Positions 15,909 to 25,435 of a stretch of 62,212 nucleotides of DNA are shown here, piece after piece. The notes under the pieces are model-generated. The model did no database searches, was not told the origin of the DNA, and saw only the letters and a list, made by a program, of their open reading frames with translations. Every line of letters begins with the position of its first letter. Position 1 is the stretch's first letter. Source of the DNA: CAYVQU01 sp964453155 (GTDB lineage Bacteria; Chloroflexota; Anaerolineae; Anaerolineales; UBA11858); the NCBI GenBank assembly GCA_964453155.1, contig CAYVQU010000008.1, positions 1 to 62,212 on the forward strand, given 5' to 3'. A program made the translations under genes and the position numbers.

Positions 15909-18713
15909 ATGCCTCCTATCTTATACCTAATTGATGGTCATGCTCTCGCCTATCGAATGTATTTTGCTTTAACTCGCGGTTCGGGGGCCAACCGCTGGGT
16001 GACCAATTCGGGTGAACCCACTGCTGGAATTTACGGGTTTACCAGCGTGTTATTACGCATTTTTGAACAGGAAGCGCCTGATTATTTGGCGGTGGCCTTT
16101 GATACGGGAAAAACTTTCCGTGATGAAATGTTTCCGGACTATAAAGGCACTCGTGAAAAAATGCCCGATGATTTACGAACTCAAATTACTCGCATTCGTC
16201 AATTGGTCGATGCATTTGGTATCCCCCGCTTGGAAATCGAGGGCTATGAGGCCGACGATGTGTTGGGCAGTGTAGCCCGTAGTGCGGTGGCGAAGGGCTT
16301 GGGGGTAAAAATATTCACCGGCGACCGAGACTTACTCCAACTCGTCGAGGACCGGATCATCGTCAATCTGCCGGGGCGATCCCTGGCCGATGCTAAAGAC
16401 TATTTGCGGGCGGATGTATTTGAGTATATGGGCGTGCGTCCTGATCAAATAGTCGATTATAAAGCCTTAGTCGGGGATAGCTCGGATAATATCCCTGGCG
16501 TAAAGGGGGTTGGAAAAAAAACGGCAACCACGCTTTTGCAGAAATACGAGACTCTCGATAAGGTTTATGAAAATCTGGATGAATTTTCACCCGGAGTGCG
16601 CAATAAATTAACCACCGATAAAGAAAATGCCTATCTGAGTCAGAAGTTGGCTGATATTGTAACGGACCTTGAGATTCCACTGGATTTAGAACAAGCCCGT
16701 CCCGATCAGTATGAACCTGAAACGATCCGGGCCTTATTCCGGGAGTTGGAATTCCGTTCTTTGATCAAGCGTTTAGATGAATTAAATCGCAAATTTGGCA
16801 AAGGAAGTTTGGAGCCAGGGCAACAACTTTCTCTCTTTGATGAAACCCCAAATTTGGGAGACGTAACCCCAGAGCCTGTCGGTGATCTTCAAGTCCAAAT
16901 TGTCGCTACCGAGGCCGATTTACACGCGCTGGTTGTCGAACTCGAAAATGCCAGCATGATCGCTTTTGATACCGAAACCACCTCCACCGATCAAATGCAG
17001 GCGGAATTAGTCGGAATCTCTTTAGCAGTTGAACCGCATCAGGGTTACTATATTCCAGTCGGCCACGATGAAGGCCAACAACTTGATCGGCATCAGGTAA
17101 TAACAGCGTTGCAGGGGCCATTAACCGCCTCGAATATTCCCAAAGCCGGCCACAACCTAAAATATGATTATGTTGTCTTAGCGCGCTACGGATTGGCAGT
17201 CAGCCCCTTAGCATTTGATTCAATGATTGCTGAATGGTTGATAAACCCGGCCTCCCGCAATTTAGGGTTGAAAAATCTGGCCTGGGTGCGGCTAGATCAT
17301 CAAATGACAGAAATTGAAGAATTGATCGGTAAGGGGAAAAAACAAAAGAGCATGGCCGAAGTATCCATTTCTGATGCGGCGGCCTATGCTGCGGATGACG
17401 CTGCAGTCGTACTTCAATTGTTGCCTATTTTGCAGGCTGAGCTGGAGAAAACGCAAGTACGCTCCATTTTTGATGAAATGGAAATGCCCCTGGTTCAGGT
17501 CTTGGCAGCCATGGAGATGGCCGGGATCACTTTAGACGTGACATTTTTAGAAGATATGTCGGCCAATTTGGGTAGTCGGCTGGCAGAAATTCAAGATTTG
17601 ATCCACACTACGGTTGGAGAGACTTTCAATATAAATTCCACCCAGCAACTCTCAAGAGCGTTATTTGAAACGCTCCAACTCACACCCCCGGCCGGTACCA
17701 AGAAAACTGCGAGCGGATTTTTCTCAACCGCCGCCGGGGTGCTCGAAGCGCTGCGGGGGAAACATCCGGTTGTCGATTGGGTTTTAGAACAACGCGAATT
17801 ATCCAAATTGAAATCCACTTACGTCGATGCGCTTCCAACACAAGTAAATCCAAACACCGGCCGGGTGCATACCTCGTATAATCAAGCCGGTTCCCGCACG
17901 GGGCGAATTGCATCTTCCAACCCCAATCTTCAGAATATTCCCATTCGTACCGAATTAGGGCGTTTGGTTCGGCATGCCTTTGTTTCAGCCCCAGGAAACC
18001 AACTATTGGCGGTCGATTACTCACAAGTTGAGTTACGGATCGTGGCCCATATGGCCCAAGATCAAGCCATGTTAGCGGCATTTCAGTCGGGACAAGATAT
18101 TCACGCGACGACGGCTGCTGCAATTTATGGGATTGACCAGACTGAGGTCACCAAAGAACACCGCCGGCATGCGAAAGCCATTAATTTTGGTCTGATCTAC
18201 GGCATGAGCGCGTTCGGATTAACTCGGACAACAGATCTAACCTTAGCCGAAGCCGAAGATTTCGTAGCCGCGTATTTCCAAAAATTTCCTGGAGTAAAAG
18301 ATTATTTGGATAGCATCCGTAAGCAAGCGGCTGAGTGGGGATATGTAGAAACCTTATTGGGCCGGCGCCGCTATTTCCCTGGCTTGCAAAACCCGGTGAA
18401 TCACCAAGTCCGTCAGCGGGAGGAGCGCGAAGCTATTAATGCCCCCATCCAGGGTACCGCGGCTGATATTATGAAAGTGGCGATGCTCCGAGTTTCCAAG
18501 GCCTTGCAGGATAAAGAGCCTTCGGTGAAGTGCCTGTTGCAAGTTCATGATGAATTGGTTCTTGAGTGTCCCGCAGCCCAACTGGCCGAAATTGCAGCTT
18601 TGGTACAGCAAGTGATGGAAAATGCTTATTCATTGGATGTGCCATTGAAAACCGAAGCGCGCAGTGGTACCAATTGGGGAGATCTGAAGCCTTTGATTGT
18701 ATCCCCAGCCTGA
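15909..18713 (+). CDS. polA: DNA polymerase I
   Basis: Pol I fills gaps and removes RNA primers in replication and repair. The 934-aa protein carries all three domains. The 5' nuclease/flap domain covers 1-300, with IEGYEADDVLG and VGDSSDNIPGVKGVGKKTA. The 3'-5' exonuclease covers about 325-520; its FDTETT (near 355), GHNLKYD and YAADDA motifs are intact, so proofreading should be active. The polymerase covers 540-934, with motif A AVDYSQVELR (near 703), motif B AKAINFGLIYG (near 756) and motif C QVHDELV (near 878). It starts 43 bases after the fusion gene with no evident ribosome site. The TPR gene follows in the same direction. Confidence 0.97.
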   Translation: MPPILYLIDGHALAYRMYFALTRGSGANRWVTNSGEPTAGIYGFTSVLLRIFEQEAPDYLAVAFDTGKTFRDEMFPDYKGTREKMPDDLRTQITRIRQLVDAFGIPRLEIEGYEADDVLGSVARSAVAKGLGVKIFTGDRDLLQLVEDRIIVNLPGRSLADAKDYLRADVFEYMGVRPDQIVDYKALVGDSSDNIPGVKGVGKKTATTLLQKYETLDKVYENLDEFSPGVRNKLTTDKENAYLSQKLADIVTDLEIPLDLEQARPDQYEPETIRALFRELEFRSLIKRLDELNRKFGKGSLEPGQQLSLFDETPNLGDVTPEPVGDLQVQIVATEADLHALVVELENASMIAFDTETTSTDQMQAELVGISLAVEPHQGYYIPVGHDEGQQLDRHQVITALQGPLTASNIPKAGHNLKYDYVVLARYGLAVSPLAFDSMIAEWLINPASRNLGLKNLAWVRLDHQMTEIEELIGKGKKQKSMAEVSISDAAAYAADDAAVVLQLLPILQAELEKTQVRSIFDEMEMPLVQVLAAMEMAGITLDVTFLEDMSANLGSRLAEIQDLIHTTVGETFNINSTQQLSRALFETLQLTPPAGTKKTASGFFSTAAGVLEALRGKHPVVDWVLEQRELSKLKSTYVDALPTQVNPNTGRVHTSYNQAGSRTGRIASSNPNLQNIPIRTELGRLVRHAFVSAPGNQLLAVDYSQVELRIVAHMAQDQAMLAAFQSGQDIHATTAAAIYGIDQTEVTKEHRRHAKAINFGLIYGMSAFGLTRTTDLTLAEAEDFVAAYFQKFPGVKDYLDSIRKQAAEWGYVETLLGRRRYFPGLQNPVNHQVRQREEREAINAPIQGTAADIMKVAMLRVSKALQDKEPSVKCLLQVHDELVLECPAAQLAEIAALVQQVMENAYSLDVPLKTEARSGTNWGDLKPLIVSPA

Positions 18714-18747
18714 AAGTTGTGGGGTAAAATGAGCATTGAGCAAAAAC

Positions 18748-21069
18748 ATGACAAACCGTGAAAACCGCTACCATCAAGCTGTGACCCAGGGGCATTCGGC
18801 TGCCTGGGATCAAGAATGGGATCAAGCCACGGCTTATTATCGGCAAGCGTTAGATGCGAAACCCGATGACCCCAGTGCCCTCAATAGTCTGGCCTTGGCG
18901 CTCTTCGAAATGCAGGAATATGAGGAGTCGCTGCAATTCTATCTTCGCGTGGTAGAAAAAGTACCCCAGGACCCCGTCCCCTTAGAAAAAGTTGCCCGAA
19001 TATATGAAATTCTCAACCGTCCAAAAATTGGGTCAGAAACTGCTGTCCGGGCCGCGGAACTATACCTGAAAACCGAAGATGTAAACAAAGCAATAGAGAA
19101 CTGGACACGGGCAGTTGGAATGAACCCCGAACATCTGGGTGCCCATTCCCGGTTGGCTGTGGTTTATGAACGTTTGCGCCGGATTCCTCAAGCCGTCCGA
19201 GAATATTTGCATATTGCCAGCCTGATGCAAAACGCGGGGGACCGTGACCGGGCTGCTCAAGCAGTCAATCGGGCTTTACGGATTTCTCCCAATAATGACG
19301 AGGCCCAGCAGGCCTTAGTCATGCTCCGAGATGGAGTCATGTTGCCAAAGCCCGCCCGTCCGCAAGGTGGAACAGGGCCTATTCGGCCTTCAGCGGGAAA
19401 TCAACTTGAAGCCCCCGAAGATGATATTGATGAAGATAGCGACCAGAATCCGATCGATGAAGCCCAGTCAAAAGCATTATCGGTCTTAGCTACTTTGTTT
19501 TTTGAGCAAACGAGTGAAGAACGTGAAGAACAAACTACTCGTCGGGGATTGCAAGCCATCGTGGATGGTACTGGCCCACTGTTCGACAAAAATGTAGATA
19601 AAAATAAATTGATGCTGCACTTGGGCCAAGCAGTTGAGGCCCTTACGATGGGAGATAATGATCGGGCCGCAGGTGAATTGAAACAAGTGATCGATATCGG
19701 CCTCCATCATGCGGGAGCCTACTTTAGTTTGGGGTTACTAATGGCACAATCAGATCGTTTAGAAAGTGCGATGCGGAATCTCAAACGCGCGGTGAATCAT
19801 GCTGATTTTTCTTTGGCCTCCCGGCTGCTGATGGGGCAGGCTTATCGGCATAAAGGGCAGGTTTGTGAAGCCTCTGTTGAGTTTCTCGAAGCCCTTAGTT
19901 TAGCTGATGCTAGCGCGGTATCCCGGTCAAATGCCGATGGCTTACGGCAATTGTATGAGCCATTAATTGAGGCCCATGCGCGAAACGCTGAAGACGAAAA
20001 ATGTGCCCAACTTTGCGATACCATCTCAGAAATGCTGGTGCGGCCGCAATGGCGCCGAAATCTGAAAAATATTCGGCAGCAATTAGCTCATGAAGATAGC
20101 GGCCCACCTTCTCCGATTGCCCAATTTATCACTGAGGCCAGTAGTAGCCAGGTCGTAACCGCCATGAGTTCAGTTCGAAATTTGGCCCGGGAAGGCCGCC
20201 TCCAGGCTGCGATTGAAGAAGCCCTATTTGCTCTTGAAGAAGCCCCCACTTATTTACCCCTTCATATTGCGATTGGTGATCTGTTAGTGACGGGAAACCA
20301 AATTCAAGGCGCCATTGACAAATTTAAGGTTGTGGCGCGGTCTTACAGTGTTCGCGGGGAGACTGGTCGGGCAATCGATATGTTCCGGCGGGTAATTGAC
20401 ATGTCTCCAATGGATTTGACAGCCCGCGAGAAGTTGATCGATCAATTAGTGGCGCGGGGTGAAAATGAAGACGCCATCAAAGAATATATCAAAACTGCAG
20501 AGGTCCACTATAGTTTAGCGGAATTAGAGGCTGCTCGGAAATCGTATACTCGGGCCTTGCGTTTTGCTCAACAAACTGGAATTAGTTCCCAGTGGAGTGC
20601 CCGGATTTTACATCGCGTTGCCGATATTGATGTCCAGAGTCTTAACTGGCGGCAAGCTTTGACAATCTATCAACAAATATGTTCTCTGCAGCCAGATGAT
20701 ATCGAAGCCAATCGAAGTTTAGTTGATTTGAATTTTAGGCTGGGACTTTCTTCAGATGCCTTGGCCGGATTGCACAGTTTCGTTGAAAATATGGCCAGGG
20801 AAAATCGCACGGCAGAATTGATCAGCTTCTTAGAAAAGATAGCGACAGATTGGCCGCAGCAGCCAATGGTGCGGAATTATTTAGCTGATCAGTATCAGAT
20901 TATGGGTAGAACTGGGGAAGCAATTGCCCAATTAGAAGAGGTCAGCAATATGCTGGCTAATTCCGGAAATAAAGAAGGGGCGGTGAGCATCCTACAAAAA
21001 ATGATTGCCATTAATCCGGTCGAAGCCGATAAATACCAACAAATGCTAAATCAAATAACCATCGGATAA
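18748..21069 (+). CDS. Large TPR-repeat protein
   Basis: From the ATG at 18748 the protein is 773 aa. A TTG 12 bases upstream is an alternative. It consists largely of tetratricopeptide repeats: an N-terminal block (about 1-165, for example DDPSALNSLALALFEMQEYE), an acidic low-complexity break (about 185-230), and a second long array to the C-terminus with units such as GRAIDMFRRVIDMSPMDLTA. There is no signal peptide or membrane segment, so it is cytoplasmic. TPR arrays bind partner proteins, but no partner can be named from the sequence. It follows polA by 34 bases and ends at a strong terminator, so it may be co-transcribed with polA. Confidence 0.85.
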   Translation: MTNRENRYHQAVTQGHSAAWDQEWDQATAYYRQALDAKPDDPSALNSLALALFEMQEYEESLQFYLRVVEKVPQDPVPLEKVARIYEILNRPKIGSETAVRAAELYLKTEDVNKAIENWTRAVGMNPEHLGAHSRLAVVYERLRRIPQAVREYLHIASLMQNAGDRDRAAQAVNRALRISPNNDEAQQALVMLRDGVMLPKPARPQGGTGPIRPSAGNQLEAPEDDIDEDSDQNPIDEAQSKALSVLATLFFEQTSEEREEQTTRRGLQAIVDGTGPLFDKNVDKNKLMLHLGQAVEALTMGDNDRAAGELKQVIDIGLHHAGAYFSLGLLMAQSDRLESAMRNLKRAVNHADFSLASRLLMGQAYRHKGQVCEASVEFLEALSLADASAVSRSNADGLRQLYEPLIEAHARNAEDEKCAQLCDTISEMLVRPQWRRNLKNIRQQLAHEDSGPPSPIAQFITEASSSQVVTAMSSVRNLAREGRLQAAIEEALFALEEAPTYLPLHIAIGDLLVTGNQIQGAIDKFKVVARSYSVRGETGRAIDMFRRVIDMSPMDLTAREKLIDQLVARGENEDAIKEYIKTAEVHYSLAELEAARKSYTRALRFAQQTGISSQWSARILHRVADIDVQSLNWRQALTIYQQICSLQPDDIEANRSLVDLNFRLGLSSDALAGLHSFVENMARENRTAELISFLEKIATDWPQQPMVRNYLADQYQIMGRTGEAIAQLEEVSNMLANSGNKEGAVSILQKMIAINPVEADKYQQMLNQITIG

Positions 21070-21070
21070 G

Positions 21071-21100
21071 AAAAATCCCCGAAATTTTTCGGGGATTTTT
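21071..21100. terminator. Bidirectional rho-independent terminator
   Basis: AAAAATCCCCGAAA (21071-21084) pairs with TTTCGGGGATTTTT (21087-21100), with T-runs on both strands. It separates the convergent TPR gene and the gene at 21102-22079. Confidence 0.9.
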
Positions 21101-21101
21101 T

Positions 21102-22079
21102 TTACCACCAAATTTGGAAAGAAGTTTTTGTTTGCGACTGCATCGTTTGGTAGGTCGCGGTAATTATGATTTTTACTAGCCCTGGATCCTGCCCAGAAAT
21201 TGCAAACCGTTGGGATGTAACCCCGTTTTCAGCAGTTAATTCCATTTGATATGGAATCACTCTGCCATTGGGGTAAATGACTTCAAAGTTGACTGAAGCA
21301 TTCTCGACCGGATTCAGGTTTTGGTCTTGAACAACCACATACAGAATCTGACTGCTGTTGGTAGCTGTCACGGCCGAGGCCACAAATCCCCGAGCTTTGA
21401 TATCGATGGTGGGAGGCTTAATTATGGCATCCCCTAATTCGCGGGTCGGGCGTAAAAGTTTAGGATCTTCGCCAACAAAATAGAAATAGCGGGACCCCAA
21501 ATTAGAGGTGGTAACCCGATTTCCCGCTGGGTGTTCAGGATGCCATTCAAACCGCGCTCTTTGGAAATACTGGACGATCCAACCTTCATGTACTTCAAAA
21601 TTAGAGATCGGATATCCAAACTGGGCGATACCCCCGTTGGCATTGAAGTAATCTAAGAAAGCATAACAGACCCGAAATTCCTGATTATTCAGTGCGTATA
21701 ATTCACAAGCTGGTGAATTTGCCGGGTTGGGGAGGGTTTGTCCCTTTTCGTAAAAAAAGAATCCCAAGTCTGTCAGGTGAATCTGTAAATCTTCGGTATC
21801 ATCCGGGTGGAGTTCGAAACGAACTTTTTCGAAATATTGAACGGTTAGGTTGGGAAATCCGGACTCAACAAATTGCTCCGTGATGGGGAGTCCAAAAACT
21901 TCTTGGGGGTTCGAAACGCTGGCATACTTTTCTAAAAATTGTCCGGTTACCCAGTGCCCGGTTTCGGGAAAATAACGCCCCCCGGTATTGGTTTGTGCAA
22001 ACGCAATACTTCCCGCCAGGGTCGAAATCACTAACAGGAGCATTATTTGCAATAACCAGCGCAACTTTGAGTTATTCAC
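21102..22079 (-). CDS. Secreted surface protein with two QYF..RFEWHP repeats and an Ig-like domain
   Basis: The 325-aa protein has a signal peptide (1-29, ending AFAQ). Two homologous units follow: one with VFGLPITEQF and VQYFEKVRFELHPD, the other with QFGYPISNFEV and VQYFQRARFEWHPE. Such units resemble LGFP-type wall repeats and are common in secreted Chloroflexota proteins, though I know no proven function. The C-terminus (about 230-325) looks like an Ig-like beta domain with PVENASVNFEVIYPNG. The start is GTG at 22079. It lies only six bases after a TATAAT, so the mRNA is probably leaderless. The gene stands alone between terminators and the HAD operon. Confidence 0.72.
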   Translation of the reverse strand: MNNSKLRWLLQIMLLLVISTLAGSIAFAQTNTGGRYFPETGHWVTGQFLEKYASVSNPQEVFGLPITEQFVESGFPNLTVQYFEKVRFELHPDDTEDLQIHLTDLGFFFYEKGQTLPNPANSPACELYALNNQEFRVCYAFLDYFNANGGIAQFGYPISNFEVHEGWIVQYFQRARFEWHPEHPAGNRVTTSNLGSRYFYFVGEDPKLLRPTRELGDAIIKPPTIDIKARGFVASAVTATNSSQILYVVVQDQNLNPVENASVNFEVIYPNGRVIPYQMELTAENGVTSQRFAISGQDPGLVKIIITATYQTMQSQTKTSFQIWW

Positions 22080-22085
22080 CCTCTC

Positions 22086-22113
22086 ATTATATCAAATTCG
22101 GACTCGAGGACAA
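22086..22113 (-). promoter_or_regulatory. Promoter placed for a leaderless transcript (minus strand)
   Basis: Read on the minus strand: TTGTCC (22113-22108), a 16-base spacer and TATAAT (22091-22086), then GAGAGG and the GTG start at 22079. The six-base distance from -10 to start equals that at 13523-13535. Confidence 0.6.
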
Positions 22114-22126
22114 GATTACACTCGGT

Positions 22127-22813
22127 CTAAGTTTGTGCAGTGAAAAGTTGGCTTACTTGGGCAGTGCTATCTAAAATTAAATCGGCCCCGGATTTTTCGA
22201 GTTCATCCCGTTCCCCAAATCCACATAACACCCCAATCGATTGGGCGCCCGCAGCTTTGGCAGCTAGAATATCTACGGTGGTGTCACCGATCATTACACA
22301 TTCTTGCGGCGTGATTCCCATTTGGTCTGCTGCCCATAGAATTGGATCAGGGTAGGGCTTGGTGCGTTCGCAAGTTTGGGCCGTCGCCACACATTTAAAG
22401 AACGGCTCTAACTCAAATTGATCTAGAAAGATTTGCGTACTGTGTTCACCACGCGCACTTACTACGGCCATCGGAAAATGGGCCGTTAGTTGCGTTAGCA
22501 TTTCTATAACACCGGGGACGATTAAAAAAGATTTTGAACCCTTCCGCAAACCAAACCGGCGCAAAAAATCCCCAATCGTGGCAATTTCATCATCGATTCC
22601 TAACCAATCAGGAATTCCATAAACGAAATTGCCGGGGGTTTCAATTTTCATTACGAATTTGCGCGCAAATGGGTGCGGATCCTGGTTTGAGAATAAGAAC
22701 TTAACCGGTTTTAGCAGCTGGGCTACTTTTTCTACAAATTGATCATCGGTATCGCTTAAGGTTCCATCAACATCAAAGCAAAGGCCTCGTATTCGGTCTA
22801 ATTCTAGCGCCAT
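22127..22813 (-). CDS. HAD-superfamily phosphatase, phosphoglycolate phosphatase-like
   Basis: The 228-aa protein has the HAD motifs in order: CFDVDGTLSDTD with the nucleophile Asp near residue 14, a motif II Ser in VVSARG, a motif III Lys in ERTKPYPDP, and GDTTVDI as motif IV. A helical cap lies between motifs I and II. It should hydrolyse a phosphate monoester in the cytoplasm, but the substrate cannot be read from the sequence. The ATG at 22813 has AGGTGG six bases upstream. A GTG at 22822 falls inside that ribosome site and is unlikely. The site overlaps the stop of the preceding thioesterase gene, so the two are co-transcribed and probably coupled. Confidence 0.85.
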   Translation of the reverse strand: MALELDRIRGLCFDVDGTLSDTDDQFVEKVAQLLKPVKFLFSNQDPHPFARKFVMKIETPGNFVYGIPDWLGIDDEIATIGDFLRRFGLRKGSKSFLIVPGVIEMLTQLTAHFPMAVVSARGEHSTQIFLDQFELEPFFKCVATAQTCERTKPYPDPILWAADQMGITPQECVMIGDTTVDILAAKAAGAQSIGVLCGFGERDELEKSGADLILDSTAQVSQLFTAQT

Positions 22814-22822
22814 GATTTCCAC

Positions 22823-23296
22823 CTATTCCGTAGTAAGCATATTTTCTGGGACTTGAACCGCAATCACCTGGCCTTTGGCGGTCAGGATTTGGTTGGCAAA
22901 CAAGGAGATGTTGACCACAATTTTGCGACCTTTTATCTCTGCAACTTCGCCGCGCAATGTTAGCGCCGCTCCCATCGGGGTTGGCTTGAGATAATCAACA
23001 TGGAGTGCTGCAGTCACGAACCGGGCGGCTGGTTCAGAACCTGGGAGGCGCTTTTCGGCCCGATATTGGGCGGCCGAGGCGGTTCCGGTGCCGTGACAAT
23101 CAATAATTGAGGCGATCAACCCGCCATAAACAAACCCCGGTACGGCAGTATGCTCTGGTCGTGGTTGGAACACACATACCGATTTATCACCATCCCAGTA
23201 GCTCTTTATTTGCAATCCAGCTTCATTCAAGCGGCCGCATCCGTAGCAATGGCTCCAATGATCTGGATAAAAATCTTGAAATGCCTTCTCAGTCAT
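22823..23296 (-). CDS. PaaI-like hotdog-fold thioesterase
   Basis: The 157-aa protein fits the hotdog thioesterase superfamily (PaaI/YbgC-like), which hydrolyses acyl-CoA thioesters. Visible signs are HCYGCGRLNEAGLQIKSYW at the N-terminus, PGFVYGGLIASIIDCHGTGTA with the typical catalytic-helix region near residues 55-76, and VDYLKPTPMGAALTLRGEVAEI toward the end. The leading CYGCG Cys pair is seen in a subset of this family. It lies 18 bases after the metallopeptidase gene and ends directly at the ribosome site of the HAD gene. The substrate is unknown. Confidence 0.82.
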   Translation of the reverse strand: MTEKAFQDFYPDHWSHCYGCGRLNEAGLQIKSYWDGDKSVCVFQPRPEHTAVPGFVYGGLIASIIDCHGTGTASAAQYRAEKRLPGSEPAARFVTAALHVDYLKPTPMGAALTLRGEVAEIKGRKIVVNISLFANQILTAKGQVIAVQVPENMLTTE

Positions 23297-23314
23297 CTTC
23301 CCTCCAGTATTTGC

Positions 23315-24694
23315 TTATTTTTGGGTTACATCATCCAAAATTGCCTGGGCTGTTTCTGAATCGGGAGCCAGAATCCAGGTGGTCTGATCGCCTGAGCGTT
23401 GCATCAGATGATAACCGTCCTGGCTCTCCCAAGTGATGAAACTTTTCTGGTTATCGACGGGGCGTCCGAACCGGACTTTGGCATAGTCTTTAAAGGTTTT
23501 AAAGAATTCAGTGGCTTCGTCGGGTGAGTCCCAAAGCGTATTCAAAACCATGATGGTGGATTGATTGCTTGGATGGTAATAAACTGCATACGCATCACCA
23601 CCCCAGCCATCAGCAGCTCGAGCAGCTACTTTTTCTTTTTGGCGGCTGGCTTCTTCACTCCCTAAGGCCAAGATCAAATAGGTATACCATTCGCCCATTA
23701 CGCCTCGATCATATTCAATCCAATCGGTACCGATCAATTCACTCAATTCGGGGAATGCCACATTAAGGGGGCGATCATCGGGATATTTCTCCGGGTGCAG
23801 GATTTGTTCGGTCGACACTGGTAAATGTTCGTAAGCCTGATCAACTGCTCCCCAACCACCGTGATCATATAGGTACTCTACGAAATTCAAACCCTCTTCA
23901 TATGGAAAAATGAAATCCTCGGCCAAAAACATCGGTGCAGCATCGAGTACCGGACTTTCATAGTTGTTATAAAATTCCAGGATTTCTGATTGATCCTGGC
24001 TGGTGCCGTGTTCTCGGAACCAATTCAACTCACTTAATGTGGCGTCGCCCTCTAATAATGCTTGCACAGCCGCACAGCGTTCGGAATCGTCCTCGCAGGC
24101 TTCATCACTGTAGCTGAGACCTGCTCGGATGTCATAATTTTGATCTTGCAGGGCGTGGACATATTCATGCGCATAGGTTAATCGCTCCGGACCTTGAAAC
24201 CCTTTACCTTGCACAATGACCATCTCTTTGGTTTCGTTGTCATAAAATCCTGCAACTTGTTCACTCAGGAGGTCAATGTACATCGTATGTAGGTCAAAAT
24301 TGGGGTCCAATAACCCGAATGCGGCTAAGGTGATGGCATCTTCCCGAGCTTCTTCCACAGAATAATCCTCTAGAAAATCATCCAAAACGCGCTGTTTGAG
24401 TTGATCTGGAGAAAAGATGTTGCGAGAAAAATCACCATTTGGCTCCAGCCCACGTAGCTGTATGACCTGGCGCTGAATAAGTTCCATCTGAACCTGAACC
24501 GCGGGGATGATGGTCCCATCTTCGGTCAAAGGTTCTGGGATAGCGGTTGGTGAGGGTGTATTTGAAGCCGCGCTTTCATTAAATCCCCCCTGATCCCACC
24601 ACAAATAACCCGCTGCCCCAATACTAATGCAACTTAAAATAACACAAATTACGAGAACGAATACCAAACAAGAGATGACAATTTTTCGATTCAT
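23315..24694 (-). CDS. Membrane-anchored zincin-like metallopeptidase
   Basis: The 459-aa protein has one N-terminal membrane segment (about 7-31), a Pro/Thr/Ser linker (40-60) and a large outer domain. The zinc motif HEYVH is at 176-180 (H176, E177, H180), and a glutamate in ALLEGDATL (E215) is a plausible third ligand, which is the gluzincin-type layout. I do not recognise a named family. An extracellular protease or a maturation factor is the best inference. It is the first gene of a leftward set with the thioesterase and HAD genes. It is divergent from the ECF sigma gene, so a shared control region lies in 24695-24826. Confidence 0.7.
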   Translation of the reverse strand: MNRKIVISCLVFVLVICVILSCISIGAAGYLWWDQGGFNESAASNTPSPTAIPEPLTEDGTIIPAVQVQMELIQRQVIQLRGLEPNGDFSRNIFSPDQLKQRVLDDFLEDYSVEEAREDAITLAAFGLLDPNFDLHTMYIDLLSEQVAGFYDNETKEMVIVQGKGFQGPERLTYAHEYVHALQDQNYDIRAGLSYSDEACEDDSERCAAVQALLEGDATLSELNWFREHGTSQDQSEILEFYNNYESPVLDAAPMFLAEDFIFPYEEGLNFVEYLYDHGGWGAVDQAYEHLPVSTEQILHPEKYPDDRPLNVAFPELSELIGTDWIEYDRGVMGEWYTYLILALGSEEASRQKEKVAARAADGWGGDAYAVYYHPSNQSTIMVLNTLWDSPDEATEFFKTFKDYAKVRFGRPVDNQKSFITWESQDGYHLMQRSGDQTTWILAPDSETAQAILDDVTQK

Positions 24695-24781
24695 AGGGCC
24701 AATTTCCAGTCCGTTTTTTTGGGGATTGTAACCGTCTTTGGGAGTAGTAGCAAGCCGCGTACACCATTATCCCCAGTACCA

Positions 24782-24810
24782 TTGCAGCCACTCTAGATGT
24801 TTGTTATAGT
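24782..24810 (+). promoter_or_regulatory. Sigma-70-type promoter of the first ECF operon
   Basis: TTGCAG (24782-24787), a 17-base spacer and TATAGT (24805-24810). The transcript should begin near 24817. This makes an upstream ATG at 24797 untranslatable and fixes the sigma start at 24827 with a leader of about ten bases. Confidence 0.7.
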
Positions 24811-24826
24811 TGCACCGAGAAATAGT

Positions 24827-25435
24827 ATGGATGAAAATCAACTGATTCAATTTGCCCAACAAGACGATTTAGACGCATTTAATCGCCTGGTTTTGACTTA
24901 CCAAGATATGGTTTATAACCAGGCTTACCGGGTTTTAGGTGAGGTGGAAGCCGCGGCTGATATGACCCAGGATGCGTTTATTTCGGCTTACCGTAAAATC
25001 GGCTCTTTTCGAGGGGGATCTTTTAAGTCCTGGCTGTTACGAATTGTGACCAACGCGTGCTACGATGAATTACGCCGGCGCAAGCGCCGCCCGACAACAC
25101 CTTTAGAGCCGTTAGATGATCACGATGAGGAGATTGAATCGCCCCAGTGGTTAGAAGATCCCCAGGAATCACCCGAGGATTCGGTCAGCCGGGCCGAATT
25201 GTCAGCAGCGATTCAAGCTTGCCTGGATGATCTGCCCGTAGATTTCCGCACAGCAGTGGTGTTGGTTGATATTCAGGGCATGGATTATGCCGAAGCCGCC
25301 GAAGTTGTTGGAAAACCATTAGGAACAATAAAAAGTCGTTTGGCTCGGGCTCGACGGGGTATGCGTCAATGTCTCCAAGGATTTTGGGAACTTTTACCGC
25401 CTTCATTTCGTCTGAAAGCTGAGGCACAGACCTAA
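24827..25435 (+). CDS. ECF-type RNA polymerase sigma factor
   Basis: The 202-aa protein has sigma region 2 (about 12-78, YQDMVYNQAYRVLGEVEAAADMTQDAF and FKSWLLRIVTNACYDELRRRKRR) and region 4 (about 125-180, LDDLPVDFRTAVVLVDIQGMDYAEAAEVVGKPLGTIKSRLARAR). They are joined by a charged linker, and region 3 is absent, as in ECF factors. It redirects RNA polymerase to a small regulon. The next gene, with a TAATG overlap (25433-25437), encodes a membrane protein that probably acts as its anti-sigma factor. The promoter-derived start at 24827 is preferred over the ATG at 24797. Confidence 0.92.
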   Translation: MDENQLIQFAQQDDLDAFNRLVLTYQDMVYNQAYRVLGEVEAAADMTQDAFISAYRKIGSFRGGSFKSWLLRIVTNACYDELRRRKRRPTTPLEPLDDHDEEIESPQWLEDPQESPEDSVSRAELSAAIQACLDDLPVDFRTAVVLVDIQGMDYAEAAEVVGKPLGTIKSRLARARRGMRQCLQGFWELLPPSFRLKAEAQT

